Positions 1 to 8,782 of a stretch of DNA of 64,000 nt are shown in pieces (within the stretch, counting starts at the first letter, position 1; every line of letters begins with the position of its first letter). The DNA is from DASUVM01 sp963704675 (lineage in GTDB: Bacteria; Patescibacteriota; Saccharimonadia; Saccharimonadales; Saccharimonadaceae). The notes under the pieces are model-generated. The model saw only the letters and a program-made list of their open reading frames with translations. It was not told where the DNA came from and did no database searches. A program made the position numbers and the translations under genes. The stretch is from the NCBI GenBank assembly GCA_963704675.1, contig OY969928.1, forward strand, positions 682,001 through 746,000. The letters run 5' to 3'.

Positions 1-81
1 TTTGCCAGTATCTTCATCCGTATGCCATACGTCAGACACCAGATGAGCAGGCTCTTGTTCATTTTGCTCTGGTGAATGCAT
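1..81 (-). CDS. 5' end of an unidentified gene, cut by the window edge
   Basis: An ATG at 81 immediately follows the truB stop codon, and 27 codons stay open to the window edge. An AAAGGAG Shine-Dalgarno site sits 6 bases before the ATG, inside the last codons of truB, so the two genes are probably co-transcribed. The visible peptide is acidic and polar (begins MHSPEQNEQEPAHL). I do not recognise it; too little is visible to name a family. Confidence 0.6.
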   Translation of the reverse strand, partial: MHSPEQNEQEPAHLVSDVWHTDEDTGK

Positions 82-738
82 CTATAACTCCTTTGCATTA
101 GTAACACTATACTGTGCAATCTGTGTACGACGAAGCTGCGAGCAGTAGGCGCCAGTTTGTAACTGGGCACCTATATCTTCAGCCAACGTACGGATATAAG
201 TACCGCTTGAGACATGGGTTCGAATTGTTACGTCTGGATAAGTGTAATCAAGTAATTCCAAGGAATAAATATTTACTGTACGACTGGGCATTTCAACTGT
301 CTCACCCTTTCGGGCAAGTTTATAGGCTCGCTGACCGTTAATCTTTATAGCACTATAGGCAGGCGGAGTTTGCTTAACTTCACCGGCAAACTCTTTTAAG
401 ACCGCCTTTATTTCTTTGTAATCTGGTACGCGGTCGTTAATTTTAGTAATCTCACCTTCAGGATCGCCAGTACTACTGATTTCGCCAAGGCGAATGGTAG
501 CTTCATACATTTTATCGAGTTTTGAATATCGCTCGGCTTTTTTACATTCTTGGCCGATAACTAAAATCATTAAGCCGGTTGCAAATGGGTCTAGTGTGCC
601 TGTATGACCGACTTTGACTTTTTTACCCGCTCGTTCACTCAATACTCGCCGCACACGAGCAACAACACCAAAACTTGTCATATGCGGTGGTTTGTTAATA
701 AGTAAAATACCATCTTGTATATCTGGGATATCGTTCAT
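82..738 (-). CDS. truB: tRNA pseudouridine(55) synthase TruB
   Basis: TruB converts U55 of the tRNA T-loop to pseudouridine in the cytoplasm. The N-terminal motif LLINKPPHMTSF and the catalytic motif GHTGTLDPFATGL are visible, with Asp50 as the expected nucleophile. At 218 residues it lacks most of the C-terminal PUA-type extension of the E. coli enzyme (about 314), giving a minimal catalytic core. The ATG at 738 has a GGAGAAAGA leader 1-9 bases upstream. It is directly followed by another gene on the same strand, so it probably heads a short operon. Confidence 0.95.
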   Translation of the reverse strand: MNDIPDIQDGILLINKPPHMTSFGVVARVRRVLSERAGKKVKVGHTGTLDPFATGLMILVIGQECKKAERYSKLDKMYEATIRLGEISSTGDPEGEITKINDRVPDYKEIKAVLKEFAGEVKQTPPAYSAIKINGQRAYKLARKGETVEMPSRTVNIYSLELLDYTYPDVTIRTHVSSGTYIRTLAEDIGAQLQTGAYCSQLRRTQIAQYSVTNAKEL

Positions 739-771
739 TCTTTCTCCATAATGTCAGTATGGCATGTTTTG

Positions 772-809
772 CGCGGGGCCAGAGACTCATCGCTAGCTCT
801 GGCCCCGCG
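772..809. terminator. GC-rich hairpin after the M23-like gene
   Basis: A perfect 13-bp inverted repeat (CGCGGGGCCAGAG and its complement) with a 12-base loop lies between truB and the end of the gene at 818. There is no clear T-run on either side, so termination is likely but not certain. Confidence 0.6.
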
Positions 810-817
810 TATCTTAC

Positions 818-1726
818 CTACTCATCAGCGAAAAGCGCTTCGCCGCGCCGGTTGGTTAGCCACAAGGGGCGTGGTCCAACGCGAATCTTGCCCGGGCGCA
901 CGTTGTGAAGGCTGAACTCGGGATAATCCTGCCGTTCTTGGCCGTACAGGCCCGAGAGGCAGAGCCGGTTCTTACGAGCAAAACTCCGGCCGGGGTCGCG
1001 GCCACAGTTCGCCGCCATGTGCAGCTGCTGGGGGTCCCACAGCGTCGTATCTTCGGGAATGATGACGGTGTGATTGGCCGGATTGAAGTGTTCCCGGCCG
1101 ATACCTGTCGCCCCGAATGTGCCGATGACATCGCCGGCCCGCACTGGAATACCCAGCCGACGGAGCTCGTCTTGAGTTTTCATGACACCCGATGGATGCC
1201 AATCGAACTCATCCGTTTGAACGGCTGGCAAGTACGGAATATCTTCCGCAACCGAGCCCAGGTGAATCAGCTGTGTGGTCAACTTACCGAAACCTGGCAC
1301 ATCAACGTGTTCGTGCTGGATTTCGACAAATAGCCCGGCACCGCCCCCATAGACAACATCATTCTCAATTCGAAGTGTCAAGAACTGGTAGCTGCACCAG
1401 GCGATGCCATCTGCCGGCGCCAGGATCGGTACCCCCAGCTCCAGACCTTCAAAGTCGAGCGCCTGGTGCGAGTTGTCGTCCCAGCCAATGAGCGGCATCT
1501 CGTCGGCAGCATCGAAGAAGCCATTCGTGACAGTCAGCTTGGAAGCGTCACACTTGCGGAATGGCTGCTTCAAGCATGGCGGTGGCACCACCCGCTCACG
1601 CGGTGTTGGGTCGAGTCGCGGACGATGATGCTGGTTTGATGCGGCCATTGCCTCGTCAACGCTCACCGAGCCAACGGCTCCGACCGCCACAGCGCCCATG
1701 AGGACGCTCCTTCTAGAAGCACACAT
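818..1726 (-). CDS. Exported M23/LytM-like protein with a twin-arginine signal
   Basis: The N-terminus SRRSVLMG followed by a small-residue hydrophobic stretch to about residue 29 looks like a Tat signal. The central part follows the M23 (LytM) fold: HQALDFEG at the first metal motif, GVPILAPADGIAW, GLFVEIQHEH, LIHLG, then VRAGDVIGTFGATG and a late QLHM. M23 enzymes cut peptidoglycan peptides. Here the motifs are degenerate (HxxxD rather than HxGxD, no clean HxH), so activity is uncertain and a binding role is possible. The ATG at 1726 follows AAAGGGTGGCGAG. The gene is clearly GC-richer than its neighbours and stands alone, suggesting acquisition. Confidence 0.65.
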   Translation of the reverse strand: MCASRRSVLMGAVAVGAVGSVSVDEAMAASNQHHRPRLDPTPRERVVPPPCLKQPFRKCDASKLTVTNGFFDAADEMPLIGWDDNSHQALDFEGLELGVPILAPADGIAWCSYQFLTLRIENDVVYGGGAGLFVEIQHEHVDVPGFGKLTTQLIHLGSVAEDIPYLPAVQTDEFDWHPSGVMKTQDELRRLGIPVRAGDVIGTFGATGIGREHFNPANHTVIIPEDTTLWDPQQLHMAANCGRDPGRSFARKNRLCLSGLYGQERQDYPEFSLHNVRPGKIRVGPRPLWLTNRRGEALFADE

Positions 1727-1849
1727 CTCGCCACCCTTTCATGTGTAGGTACGTGGCATACTTAATGTACGCTATTTTGCAATCAAAAGTTATATCTGTT
1801 GTAGCTTTTGCACTATTTAATTTCAACCTCAATATAAGACATAGCTTGC

Positions 1850-1862
1850 TATACTAGAATAT
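1850..1862 (+). promoter_or_regulatory. Extended -10 giving a leaderless start
   Basis: TATACT at 1850-1855, preceded by TGC, lies 7 bases before the ATG at 1863, and no Shine-Dalgarno site is present. Transcription would start at or next to the start codon. Confidence 0.55.
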
Positions 1863-2573
1863 ATGCAAAAAGTTTTATTTGGTATTTTCGCCCACCCAGA
1901 TGATGAAGCGTTTGGACCCAGCGGCACACTTATTAAAATGGCCCGCGACGGCATAGATATTCATCTTATGTGCCTAACTCGTGGTGAAGCAGGCGTTAAC
2001 CTCGATGGCTATGAAGATTTGGGTGCCATGCGAAGTCACGAACGGCAAAAAGCTGGTGAAATTATCGGTGTTAAAAGCACGCAGCAATTTGATTTTGGTG
2101 ACGGCCAGCTTTGCAACAACCAATATCACAAAATAGCCGCCGCGATTGAACAGCGCGTTAGTGAAAAGCTTAGTGAATATCAAGAGCCAGCCAAAGTAGA
2201 GTTTTTAACATTCGAACACGGCGGGCTAACCGGGCATCTCGATCATATCGCGGCCAGCATGATAACAAGTTATGTATTTTTGCGACTTTGCCAGCAGCCT
2301 AGCAAGCATCGTTTCACGCAAGTTCGTTATTTCTGTTTGCCACACAGCAACTTTGATAATGATGTCTCGTTTGTCTACTGGCCAGCCGGACGCTCACCAG
2401 AACAGATTGAAGAAATTGTTGATATCTCGGATGTAGCCGGCATAAAGCTTGCCGTTACACAGGCTCATCGCTCACAACGCAGCGATGCAAATATGTGGCT
2501 CGAGAAATTCGATAAATACCTACAACAAGAATCGTTTTGCTTCTTGAAATCGCCTACTGACCAGGAATCTTGA
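1863..2573 (+). CDS. PIG-L/LmbE family N-acetylglucosaminyl deacetylase
   Basis: The motif AHPDDEAF at residues 10-17 is the zinc and catalytic signature of the LmbE/PIG-L family, and GHLDHIA near residue 124 supplies the later His. Family members deacetylate GlcNAc-linked substrates in glycolipid, thiol or antibiotic pathways; the substrate here cannot be read. The 236-residue length is normal. The start appears leaderless. The 3' end overlaps the convergent gene at 2554 by 20 bases. Confidence 0.88.
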   Translation: MQKVLFGIFAHPDDEAFGPSGTLIKMARDGIDIHLMCLTRGEAGVNLDGYEDLGAMRSHERQKAGEIIGVKSTQQFDFGDGQLCNNQYHKIAAAIEQRVSEKLSEYQEPAKVEFLTFEHGGLTGHLDHIAASMITSYVFLRLCQQPSKHRFTQVRYFCLPHSNFDNDVSFVYWPAGRSPEQIEEIVDISDVAGIKLAVTQAHRSQRSDANMWLEKFDKYLQQESFCFLKSPTDQES

Positions 2574-4467
2574 ACTGGGTCGGAGATGACGGTGCAGGCG
2601 GAGTTGGCCCTGCACCACCCACTGGCGGATTAGCCGGCGGCATATTATCAAACTGTAATGGTGGCGGACCATAAGGGTCAGGCTGAGGCGTATTATTGCT
2701 AGATGGAGCTGTATTATCACTTGTTGGTAGTGACGGCATCGGTGGTAGATTATCCATTGGAGGAAGCGGGGGTGGTAATGGAGCATCAAAAGCCGGTGGC
2801 GGCGGTGGCACTAGTTGTGTCGATGAAGCCTGTATAGGAGGCTCCGGGTGAACATCAAGCGCCTGAGACGCGCCAACCGAAGCCAGTGGCTGGTTACTAG
2901 GGTCAAATGGCTGCGAATTCAATGCCGCTTCAACCGCTTGCCGGGCGTTATCAACGTGAGCCTGTGCTGGCGGCTCCGCTACTGGTGGTAGTTGATCAGC
3001 TAAGTTTGGTGCGCTAGCCTGCTCAGTCGGTGTGGGCATAGCCGGCAGTTGCGGGAGTGGTGGAGTTGGTGCAGCTGGTGCAGTTGGCGGCGCTGGTACT
3101 GGCGCTAGTGCAGGTGCTGGTGGCAATACAGGCACCTGTGGCGGTTTATTGGCGAGCTTTTGGGCTTCAGCTTTTATAAGCTCTCGGTTATCAGGCTTTT
3201 GTTCAGCGATAGCTGTAGGATTATTGTGGCTAAGAATTGTTTTATTACGCTCTTCTTCCTCTGCTCGTTCTTTATCTTCAAAAGCTTGATCAGTTGTCGC
3301 ATTGAGCGTGCCGCCGAGCGTTGGTGGTTCAATACGCTTCCCCATCCATGAAGGGTGACCTTCATGCTCAATTTTTGTTTCTTCTTTTTTGGCAGGGAGA
3401 TTAGGTGCTTCTTCAAACTGTTTTGGCGCATCTGCCTCTTTTTTAACCTCAGCCTCAAGTTCGGCTAGTGTCGGTGCTTGTTTTGCCTCTGGCGCAGGAG
3501 GCTGCTTCGGAAGTACCCCGGCTAACGCTTCTTCAGCCGCCTTAACTGCATCTTGTTGCTTCTCTTTAGAAATTTGCTCAGGCGTTGGCGCCTTTTTAGT
3601 ATGATCAATATCAATCTCACCATCAGCCTTCTTCTTTCTCTGTTTTTTAACCTTTGTCGAAGCATTTTCTTCTAAATTAGTACTACCGTCGTCATTAACT
3701 GATGGAATCGCATGACCCTGCTGCAGTTTAGTAGCAATGAGTTGCTGATTAGCGCCGGCCGCCATTAGTTGCGCCGACATCGTCATGACGCGGGGTGTGG
3801 TGTGCTCATTACTAAAACGCTCAGTGGCAGCAACAATACCTGTCAGTAAAGCAGTGGCAATTTGTTCATCAATTAAACCAGTTTGCAGCGCTTCGCTAAG
3901 GCTCATGAGCATTTCACACAGGCTCGAAGCATTCGGATCCTGCCAATCAATAGAGCCAAGCGCGCCTTTGCCAGCCGCAGCATTAATAGTAATAACGGTG
4001 GCATCATGCAGGATACGACCGTGAGCAACAATTGCTTGATCGAGCGCTTCGCGCTGCTCAACACCAAGTGCCACAATCACTTCAACGTTAAAATCACCTT
4101 GGCTAAATTCAAGATCTTTATTAGTGATGGTCGTGCGATATGGTGTAATAAAAATCTTCACCATTTCACCTTCAACTTTATAGCGTAGACGATCAGCTTT
4201 TTCTTTATCAAGAGCAATAATAAAATCACGCAGGCTATCAACCGCACCTTCAAAAGTTTTTTCAGGGTCTAAAAACTCAATTGCTGGTGGAATTGCACCA
4301 CTAAAGACAGCCGTTGCATGCTTATCTAATTTATTAAGCATAAGTGTAAAAGCAAGTGCTGCTGAAAGTTCGTCAACCGAAGGATTATTGCTTACCGTTA
4401 CCAAGATGTTAGTAGCGTTTTTGAGCTGTTCAACAATCTGTTGTTTTGCGTTCGGCCCGCTATCCAT
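2554..4467 (-). CDS. Degenerate DHH/NrnA-like protein with a proline-rich tail
   Basis: Residues about 10-245 follow the NrnA/DHH phosphoesterase layout (an N-terminal NPSVDELSAALAF segment, a middle segment ending SIDWQDPNASSLCEML, then IATALLTGIVAATERF). The metal ligands are gone: HxNPDxD has become SNNPSVDE, the DHH site reads NAAAGKG, and DTxxF reads ATERF. A basic/acidic linker and a tail of about 200 Pro/Ala-rich residues follow. The ATG at 4467 is preferred to an upstream ATG because AGAAAAGG precedes it. It is probably a catalytically dead scaffold or nucleotide-binding protein. The function is unknown. Confidence 0.7.
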   Translation of the reverse strand: MDSGPNAKQQIVEQLKNATNILVTVSNNPSVDELSAALAFTLMLNKLDKHATAVFSGAIPPAIEFLDPEKTFEGAVDSLRDFIIALDKEKADRLRYKVEGEMVKIFITPYRTTITNKDLEFSQGDFNVEVIVALGVEQREALDQAIVAHGRILHDATVITINAAAGKGALGSIDWQDPNASSLCEMLMSLSEALQTGLIDEQIATALLTGIVAATERFSNEHTTPRVMTMSAQLMAAGANQQLIATKLQQGHAIPSVNDDGSTNLEENASTKVKKQRKKKADGEIDIDHTKKAPTPEQISKEKQQDAVKAAEEALAGVLPKQPPAPEAKQAPTLAELEAEVKKEADAPKQFEEAPNLPAKKEETKIEHEGHPSWMGKRIEPPTLGGTLNATTDQAFEDKERAEEEERNKTILSHNNPTAIAEQKPDNRELIKAEAQKLANKPPQVPVLPPAPALAPVPAPPTAPAAPTPPLPQLPAMPTPTEQASAPNLADQLPPVAEPPAQAHVDNARQAVEAALNSQPFDPSNQPLASVGASQALDVHPEPPIQASSTQLVPPPPPAFDAPLPPPLPPMDNLPPMPSLPTSDNTAPSSNNTPQPDPYGPPPLQFDNMPPANPPVGGAGPTPPAPSSPTQFKIPGQ

Positions 4468-4641
4468 AGTGCCTTTTCTCTTTTTTGTTTTGTAGTTAGA
4501 TTTTATTTCACTGTAGCACAAGCGTTTTTAGCAAGTCAATAAAATAGCACAACTTCTTTACAGATATGTGGTTTTTCGCTATAATTACTCTTCGAAGTCA
4601 ATAAATATATAACTTTTTGTAAGCAAGGATAAAAACACCAT

Positions 4642-5040
4642 ATGCCACTTATTCAATCAGCCATTAAACGCATGCGTCAAACAGCCAAGCGACGCGCTCG
4701 CAACGTCAGCACTAAGCGTGATGTTAAAAGCGCCGTTAAAGCTTTTTTTGCCAAGCCAAGTGCTGAACTATTAAGTGCAGCTCAGTCAGAGATCGACACC
4801 GCTGTCAAAAAGAATATTTTAAAGAAAAACACTGCCGCTCGCCGCAAAGCAGCGTTAGCTAAAACCGCAAAAGAAGCTGGCGTGAAACTTGTTGCTGGCG
4901 CCAAAAAAACCGCCGCAAAACCAGCAACTGAGAAAAAAGCTCCAGCCAAAGCCACTACTGCAAAAAAGCCAGCGGCAAAGACAACAGCCAAGGCCCCCAC
5001 AAAGAAACCTGCCGCCAAGAAATCAATCGCTAAAAAATAA
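4642..5040 (+). CDS. rpsT: 30S ribosomal protein S20 with a long Lys/Ala tail
   Basis: S20 binds 16S rRNA in the body of the small subunit. The N-terminal 85 or so residues (MPLIQSAIKRMRQTAKRRARN onward) match S20 with its helical basic repeats. Residues about 86-132 form a low-complexity KKPAAKTTAKAP-type tail not present in the usual 85-90 residue protein. An AAGGAT site precedes the ATG. The gene is single and ends at a strong hairpin. Confidence 0.95.
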   Translation: MPLIQSAIKRMRQTAKRRARNVSTKRDVKSAVKAFFAKPSAELLSAAQSEIDTAVKKNILKKNTAARRKAALAKTAKEAGVKLVAGAKKTAAKPATEKKAPAKATTAKKPAAKTTAKAPTKKPAAKKSIAKK

Positions 5041-5048
5041 GATACCTC

Positions 5049-5091
5049 AATCATTAAGAATAGCCTCGTGAAGAGGCTATTCTTAATGATT
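5049..5091 (+). terminator. Terminator of rpsT
   Basis: Perfect 19-bp inverted repeat with a 5-base loop (GTGAA) 8 bases after the rpsT stop codon. Confidence 0.85.
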
Positions 5092-5149
5092 GACAGATTA
5101 TCATATATAGTTATAAAATTTACTTACCTCGAACAACCTGGAGGAACTG

Positions 5150-5506
5150 GTGTTTGACGCAATAACTCGGGCAATCCTGATGATTACGTTCGCAAGCAAT
5201 ATCTACTTCATCCTGACTTTTGTCCCGGCCTTGCAAAAAAGCAGAGAGGCCCTCAGAACTGAGGAGCTGGGGCCGCGCGGCCGCGACTTCTCTCTGAGCG
5301 ATTATTGGAAGTCCTGCGGGTTACTTTCACTCCACCTTGGAAGTGGCTTGGCGATACTCACGCTCATTGTCGTTGGCGTACCTCTTCTATTCCCAAGAGT
5401 GGGAGTGTGGATCGCCATAGCGCTGGCGGCAATCGGCTTTGCCGGTGCAGTTTTCAGCCAGAGACGCTACGCCAAGATCGAACGTCGCCTTATGCCCTCA
5501 CCCTAA
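5150..5506 (+). CDS. Small three-helix membrane protein
   Basis: A GTG start at 5150 follows a GGAGGAAC Shine-Dalgarno site at ideal spacing. The 118-residue product has hydrophobic segments at about 8-25, 57-80 and 84-105 and a short basic C-terminus. No family is recognised. It is GC-richer than its neighbours and has its own terminator. Confidence 0.75.
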   Translation: MFDAITRAILMITFASNIYFILTFVPALQKSREALRTEELGPRGRDFSLSDYWKSCGLLSLHLGSGLAILTLIVVGVPLLFPRVGVWIAIALAAIGFAGAVFSQRRYAKIERRLMPSP

Positions 5507-5536
5507 CTCCAGGACGAGCTTCTGCGTGCGACAGAA

Positions 5537-5576
5537 AAGACGGTTCAGCACTACTCATGAAGTGCTGAACCGTCTT
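5537..5576 (+). terminator. Terminator of the small membrane protein gene
   Basis: A 16-bp inverted repeat (AAGACGGTTCAGCACT and complement) with an 8-base loop, ending in CTT. It lies between convergent genes. Confidence 0.75.
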
Positions 5577-5596
5577 CGCACACCCCTAAAGATTCG

Positions 5597-6514
5597 TCAT
5601 GAGCGAGCGACTATTTTCATAAGCGTTTGCTCAAGTAAAAGCCAAGGGTCAAGACCAGTTGACTTTAGTTGAGTATCAAGCATTGCCGTAGCCTCAATAA
5701 TATCTTTTAATTCACCTGACGAGGTGCTACGTGCCAGCGGAGTCAGTTTTTTCAGCGGAAATGGGTGCGTGCCAAGTGTTTTAGCAATCTCCTCAGCGGA
5801 ACGGCCCTGACCGTGTACTAAGGCCGCTAATTGTAAAAGTTGCGCGCCGAGCAATCCAAAAAGCATATAAGGGTCTTCGGTCGCTTTGGCGGTACTTATC
5901 TGTTGTTCGACTAAGGCACGTTTTTTATGTAACACGGCATCGAGTAAGGCAAAAGCATTCGCCTGCGGAGTTGATTCAACTAGCACTTTGATCGCCTCTT
6001 TACTTACTCCGTGCGCTAATAATTTATCCAGCTCATTTGAGAGCCGCCATTGATCATTACCAGCCTGAGTAACTATTTGTTCAGCATCTTTAAGCGTTAA
6101 GTTCCCGCCGCGTTTTTTTGATTCTTCTCTAAGCCATGCGATTGCATCGGGTTCAGCTAAAGTTTTATATTCTTTGCCAACCGCATGTTTTTGCAAGAGT
6201 TTAAATGTTTTGGTACGCCTATCGGGCGCTGTTTCAATCAACAAAAGATCCGTCCCTTCAGGAGCAGCTTCAGCCCACTTTTCTAACTCGTTCCACAAGA
6301 CTTTGTTTTTGCTTGCTTCCGAAATGACAACCAACTTCTCGGTTGAAAATAACGAGACACCTTGCAGAATATTACCGAGTTGTCTTGAATCTAAGCTTTC
6401 ACCATCAAAACGCTCAATTGATGGTATTTGAGATTTTTTTTGCGCAGCTTCAATAAGTTCCAGGCTGGCCTGGTGTTTTGCGTATGCATTGTCACCCCAA
6501 AAGAGATAGATCAT
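5597..6514 (-). CDS. holA: DNA polymerase III delta subunit
   Basis: The delta subunit opens the sliding clamp as part of the clamp loader. The N-terminus MIYLFWGDNAYAKHQ and the region LDSRQLGNILQGVSLFSTEKLVVI fit the AAA+-like core; the middle WLREESKKRGGNLT and DQWRLSNELDKLLAH, then ALLDAVLHKK, follow the delta pattern. At 305 residues it is near normal length (E. coli 343). The ATG at 6514 has no clear Shine-Dalgarno site. Confidence 0.88.
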   Translation of the reverse strand: MIYLFWGDNAYAKHQASLELIEAAQKKSQIPSIERFDGESLDSRQLGNILQGVSLFSTEKLVVISEASKNKVLWNELEKWAEAAPEGTDLLLIETAPDRRTKTFKLLQKHAVGKEYKTLAEPDAIAWLREESKKRGGNLTLKDAEQIVTQAGNDQWRLSNELDKLLAHGVSKEAIKVLVESTPQANAFALLDAVLHKKRALVEQQISTAKATEDPYMLFGLLGAQLLQLAALVHGQGRSAEEIAKTLGTHPFPLKKLTPLARSTSSGELKDIIEATAMLDTQLKSTGLDPWLLLEQTLMKIVARS

Positions 6515-6600
6515 AAATTTATTACTGTCTTTAAAAAAGTGTCAAGCCACGGTCGCTGCGTTTCATCTTCAGTCATAAAGCCTCTCGTTACTTTCATACT

Positions 6601-7323
6601 TCATGAGACAGGTACTACTACCTCGTAAAGCGATACCCCTGTGCGATATTTCGCCGCATCCTCCTCAGGCAAGCGAGTACCGAAAACATCACCTTCGGGC
6701 CATTGCTCTATTGATATACGTTGATTTTGATCAACCCTCGAAAGTGGTACGATAATTACTTGATCATTAGAAGGTGCTTGATCTGTGAGAGACGTTCTTG
6801 CTGCTTGCTCTAATCTTAAATATTGTGCATGGATATATGTTCGACCGGCAACACTGCCAGGGCGACATTCATCAGATTCTGTCATTGCTCCAGGTTCGCC
6901 TGGCGTTCCTTTAGCACTACTAATTCTCCATCGAGCAGTCTTTAATTGACCCCGATCAAGTGGTACGACGCGAAAACCGTTAGCCTCAACGTCGAAGACT
7001 AACTCTTGGGCAGCTAAGATACTTGTTTGACCCAACTGAATAACTGGTTGCACAACAATATCGCCAGATTCGGGAAACTCAAGTGTACCCGGAAAGACGC
7101 TCACGGCTTCACCCTCACTAACCTTCAGTATAGTCGGATCTGGATCGCCAGGGCGGGCGTTTAGTTCGCACTCAACAAGTTCTTTAGGGGCAGATGAAGG
7201 TGCTGGCTTTGGCGCGTAGCGACAACTTGCCAGCGTCGCAGTTATAGTGGCTATACCGACTGCTGCGACCGTCTTTTTGGCCGCTTTTCTCAACCGTTCC
7301 GAATAAGCTAACCTCTCAGCCAT
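6601..7323 (-). CDS. Lipoprotein of unknown function
   Basis: The ATG at 7323 is chosen because AAAGGAG lies 6 bases upstream; a longer reading frame would run into mutM. A basic N-terminus, a hydrophobic stretch and the lipobox LASC predict lipid attachment at Cys34, followed by a Pro/Ser-rich linker. The remaining 200 residues are beta-rich by appearance and polar. No family is recognised. It follows mutM by 20 bases and is probably co-transcribed. Confidence 0.75.
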   Translation of the reverse strand: MAERLAYSERLRKAAKKTVAAVGIATITATLASCRYAPKPAPSSAPKELVECELNARPGDPDPTILKVSEGEAVSVFPGTLEFPESGDIVVQPVIQLGQTSILAAQELVFDVEANGFRVVPLDRGQLKTARWRISSAKGTPGEPGAMTESDECRPGSVAGRTYIHAQYLRLEQAARTSLTDQAPSNDQVIIVPLSRVDQNQRISIEQWPEGDVFGTRLPEEDAAKYRTGVSLYEVVVPVS

Positions 7324-7343
7324 AAAAAACTCCTTTAGCCCTT

Positions 7344-8219
7344 CTACCCTATCAGTTTTTGGCAATGTGGGCAAAGATGAGTACCTCGCCCGGCAACGCG
7401 TGTTTTTACGATAATCGTCGCGCAACGCGGACAGGGCTTACCCTCACGACGAAAAACGCGTGCAAAACTGATATAACTTCCCTTCTTGCCTTCGGCGTTG
7501 ACGTAGTTTCGGTCAGTTGAGCCGCCTTTTTCAATTGAGATAAGCAGCACTTCGCGAATCTCATTGAAAAGCTTTTTGAGCTTAGCATCACTTACATTTT
7601 TGACAAGAGTAGCTGGATGAATTTTAGCACCCCACAGCGACTCGTCAGCATAAATATTACCAATACCAGCAAGCACAGTTTGATCAAGCAATGCCGCTTT
7701 AATATTCGTGCCAGCCCGACGACGAATTCGCTGTATAAATTGCCCGGGCGTAAACTCAGCATTCAAAGGTTCCGGGCCTACTTTCTGCATAAAGTTAATG
7801 TTCGGAATTTCTATTGTTGGCAGTAAACGTACCCACCCAAACTTGCGTTGATCATTAAAAAATAAATGGCTGTTGTCGCTAAATGTGAGGGTCACGCGTG
7901 TCGATCTATCAGGTAATTTGTGAATAAGGCTATCGGTTGGATGCCCGGCGCCAAAACGCGCATGATCATCAACATACACCAATTGCCCCGTCATCTTAAG
8001 GTGAACCATTAAACTATATTCATTATTCAAATCAACTAATAGCACTTTGGCACGACGGCGAATAGCAATAATAGTAGTGTCATTTAAAAACAGTTCAACG
8101 TCGCGCTTAGCGTTAGGAAAACTTTTTGGGTTATCGTGCTCAACTTTGGCTACTGTTTTACCAATAATGAGCGCTTCTAAACCTCGTTTAACTGTTTCGA
8201 CTTCTGGAAGCTCGGGCAT
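7344..8219 (-). CDS. mutM: Formamidopyrimidine-DNA glycosylase (Fpg/MutM)
   Basis: MutM removes 8-oxoguanine and other oxidised bases. The N-terminal MPELPEVETVKRGL with catalytic Pro2/Glu3, the LKMTGQL motif and the C-terminal zinc finger CPRC...CPHC are all present. The length of 291 residues is typical. TACAAT preceded by TGT at 8227-8232 lies 7 bases before the ATG, so the start may be leaderless even though the HAD gene stops only 5 bases upstream. Confidence 0.96.
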   Translation of the reverse strand: MPELPEVETVKRGLEALIIGKTVAKVEHDNPKSFPNAKRDVELFLNDTTIIAIRRRAKVLLVDLNNEYSLMVHLKMTGQLVYVDDHARFGAGHPTDSLIHKLPDRSTRVTLTFSDNSHLFFNDQRKFGWVRLLPTIEIPNINFMQKVGPEPLNAEFTPGQFIQRIRRRAGTNIKAALLDQTVLAGIGNIYADESLWGAKIHPATLVKNVSDAKLKKLFNEIREVLLISIEKGGSTDRNYVNAEGKKGSYISFARVFRREGKPCPRCATIIVKTRVAGRGTHLCPHCQKLIG

Positions 8220-8224
8220 ATAAA

Positions 8225-8782
8225 TTATTGTAACAATTGTTTAATTGAACGAATATCCTTAAATTGCATTGTTTGCATACCAACTGATTCAGCGCCAGCA
8301 CAATTTTCGGCTATGTCATCAATGAATAAACATTCATCCGGATAAACATCAAGACGCTGGGCAGTTCGTTCGAAGATTAGGGGGTTTGGTTTTGTGATAC
8401 CTTCATCGCTTGAAAGTACAACGACGTCAAATAAACCATGTAGCTGATGCTCATTGAAGAAATCTTGCAACCAATCGCGTCCAATATTTGATAGAAGGGC
8501 AACTTTAAAACGAGGTTTGATCTCACTTCGAATTAGCTCAATAAGCGGTTTATTGATAGTATGTTCTTTCTGAAAAGCCTTCTTGACTTCATTTATCGGT
8601 TCGCCAGTTATCTTACTGACAGCGTGTATATAATCATATCGCTCAATAAACCCATGATTGCTCATTTTATCAAGATCATGCAGTTCTTCATATTTTTCTG
8701 AAAACTTTGAAAAATAAGCCTCGCTGGCATCAAGATAGAGCACACCGAAACAATCAAAGATAATTGCTTTAATATTCTGCAT
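8225..8782 (-). CDS. HAD family hydrolase
   Basis: HAD motif I is IIFDCFGVLYLD, motif II is LLSNIG, and motifs III/IV are KPNPLIF and CLFIDDIAENC. The organisation resembles small epoxide-hydrolase-like or phosphatase HADs with a helical cap at residues 15-80. The substrate is unknown. Its start overlaps the end of the upstream gene by 14 bases and there is no Shine-Dalgarno site, suggesting translational coupling. Confidence 0.87.
   Translation of the reverse strand: MQNIKAIIFDCFGVLYLDASEAYFSKFSEKYEELHDLDKMSNHGFIERYDYIHAVSKITGEPINEVKKAFQKEHTINKPLIELIRSEIKPRFKVALLSNIGRDWLQDFFNEHQLHGLFDVVVLSSDEGITKPNPLIFERTAQRLDVYPDECLFIDDIAENCAGAESVGMQTMQFKDIRSIKQLLQ

Noticed and set aside
905..1333. 142-codon plus-strand frame across the M23-like gene
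   Set aside because: It is antisense to a gene with a signal peptide and family motifs; the GC-rich composition creates long shadow frames here.
2554..4521. Upstream ATG at 4521 for the DHH-like gene
   Set aside because: The extra 18 residues are low-complexity and lie outside the conserved domain; the ATG at 4467 has the better ribosome site.
6601..7425. Longer lipoprotein frame starting at 7425
   Set aside because: It overlaps mutM by 82 bases and moves the signal peptide away from the N-terminus.
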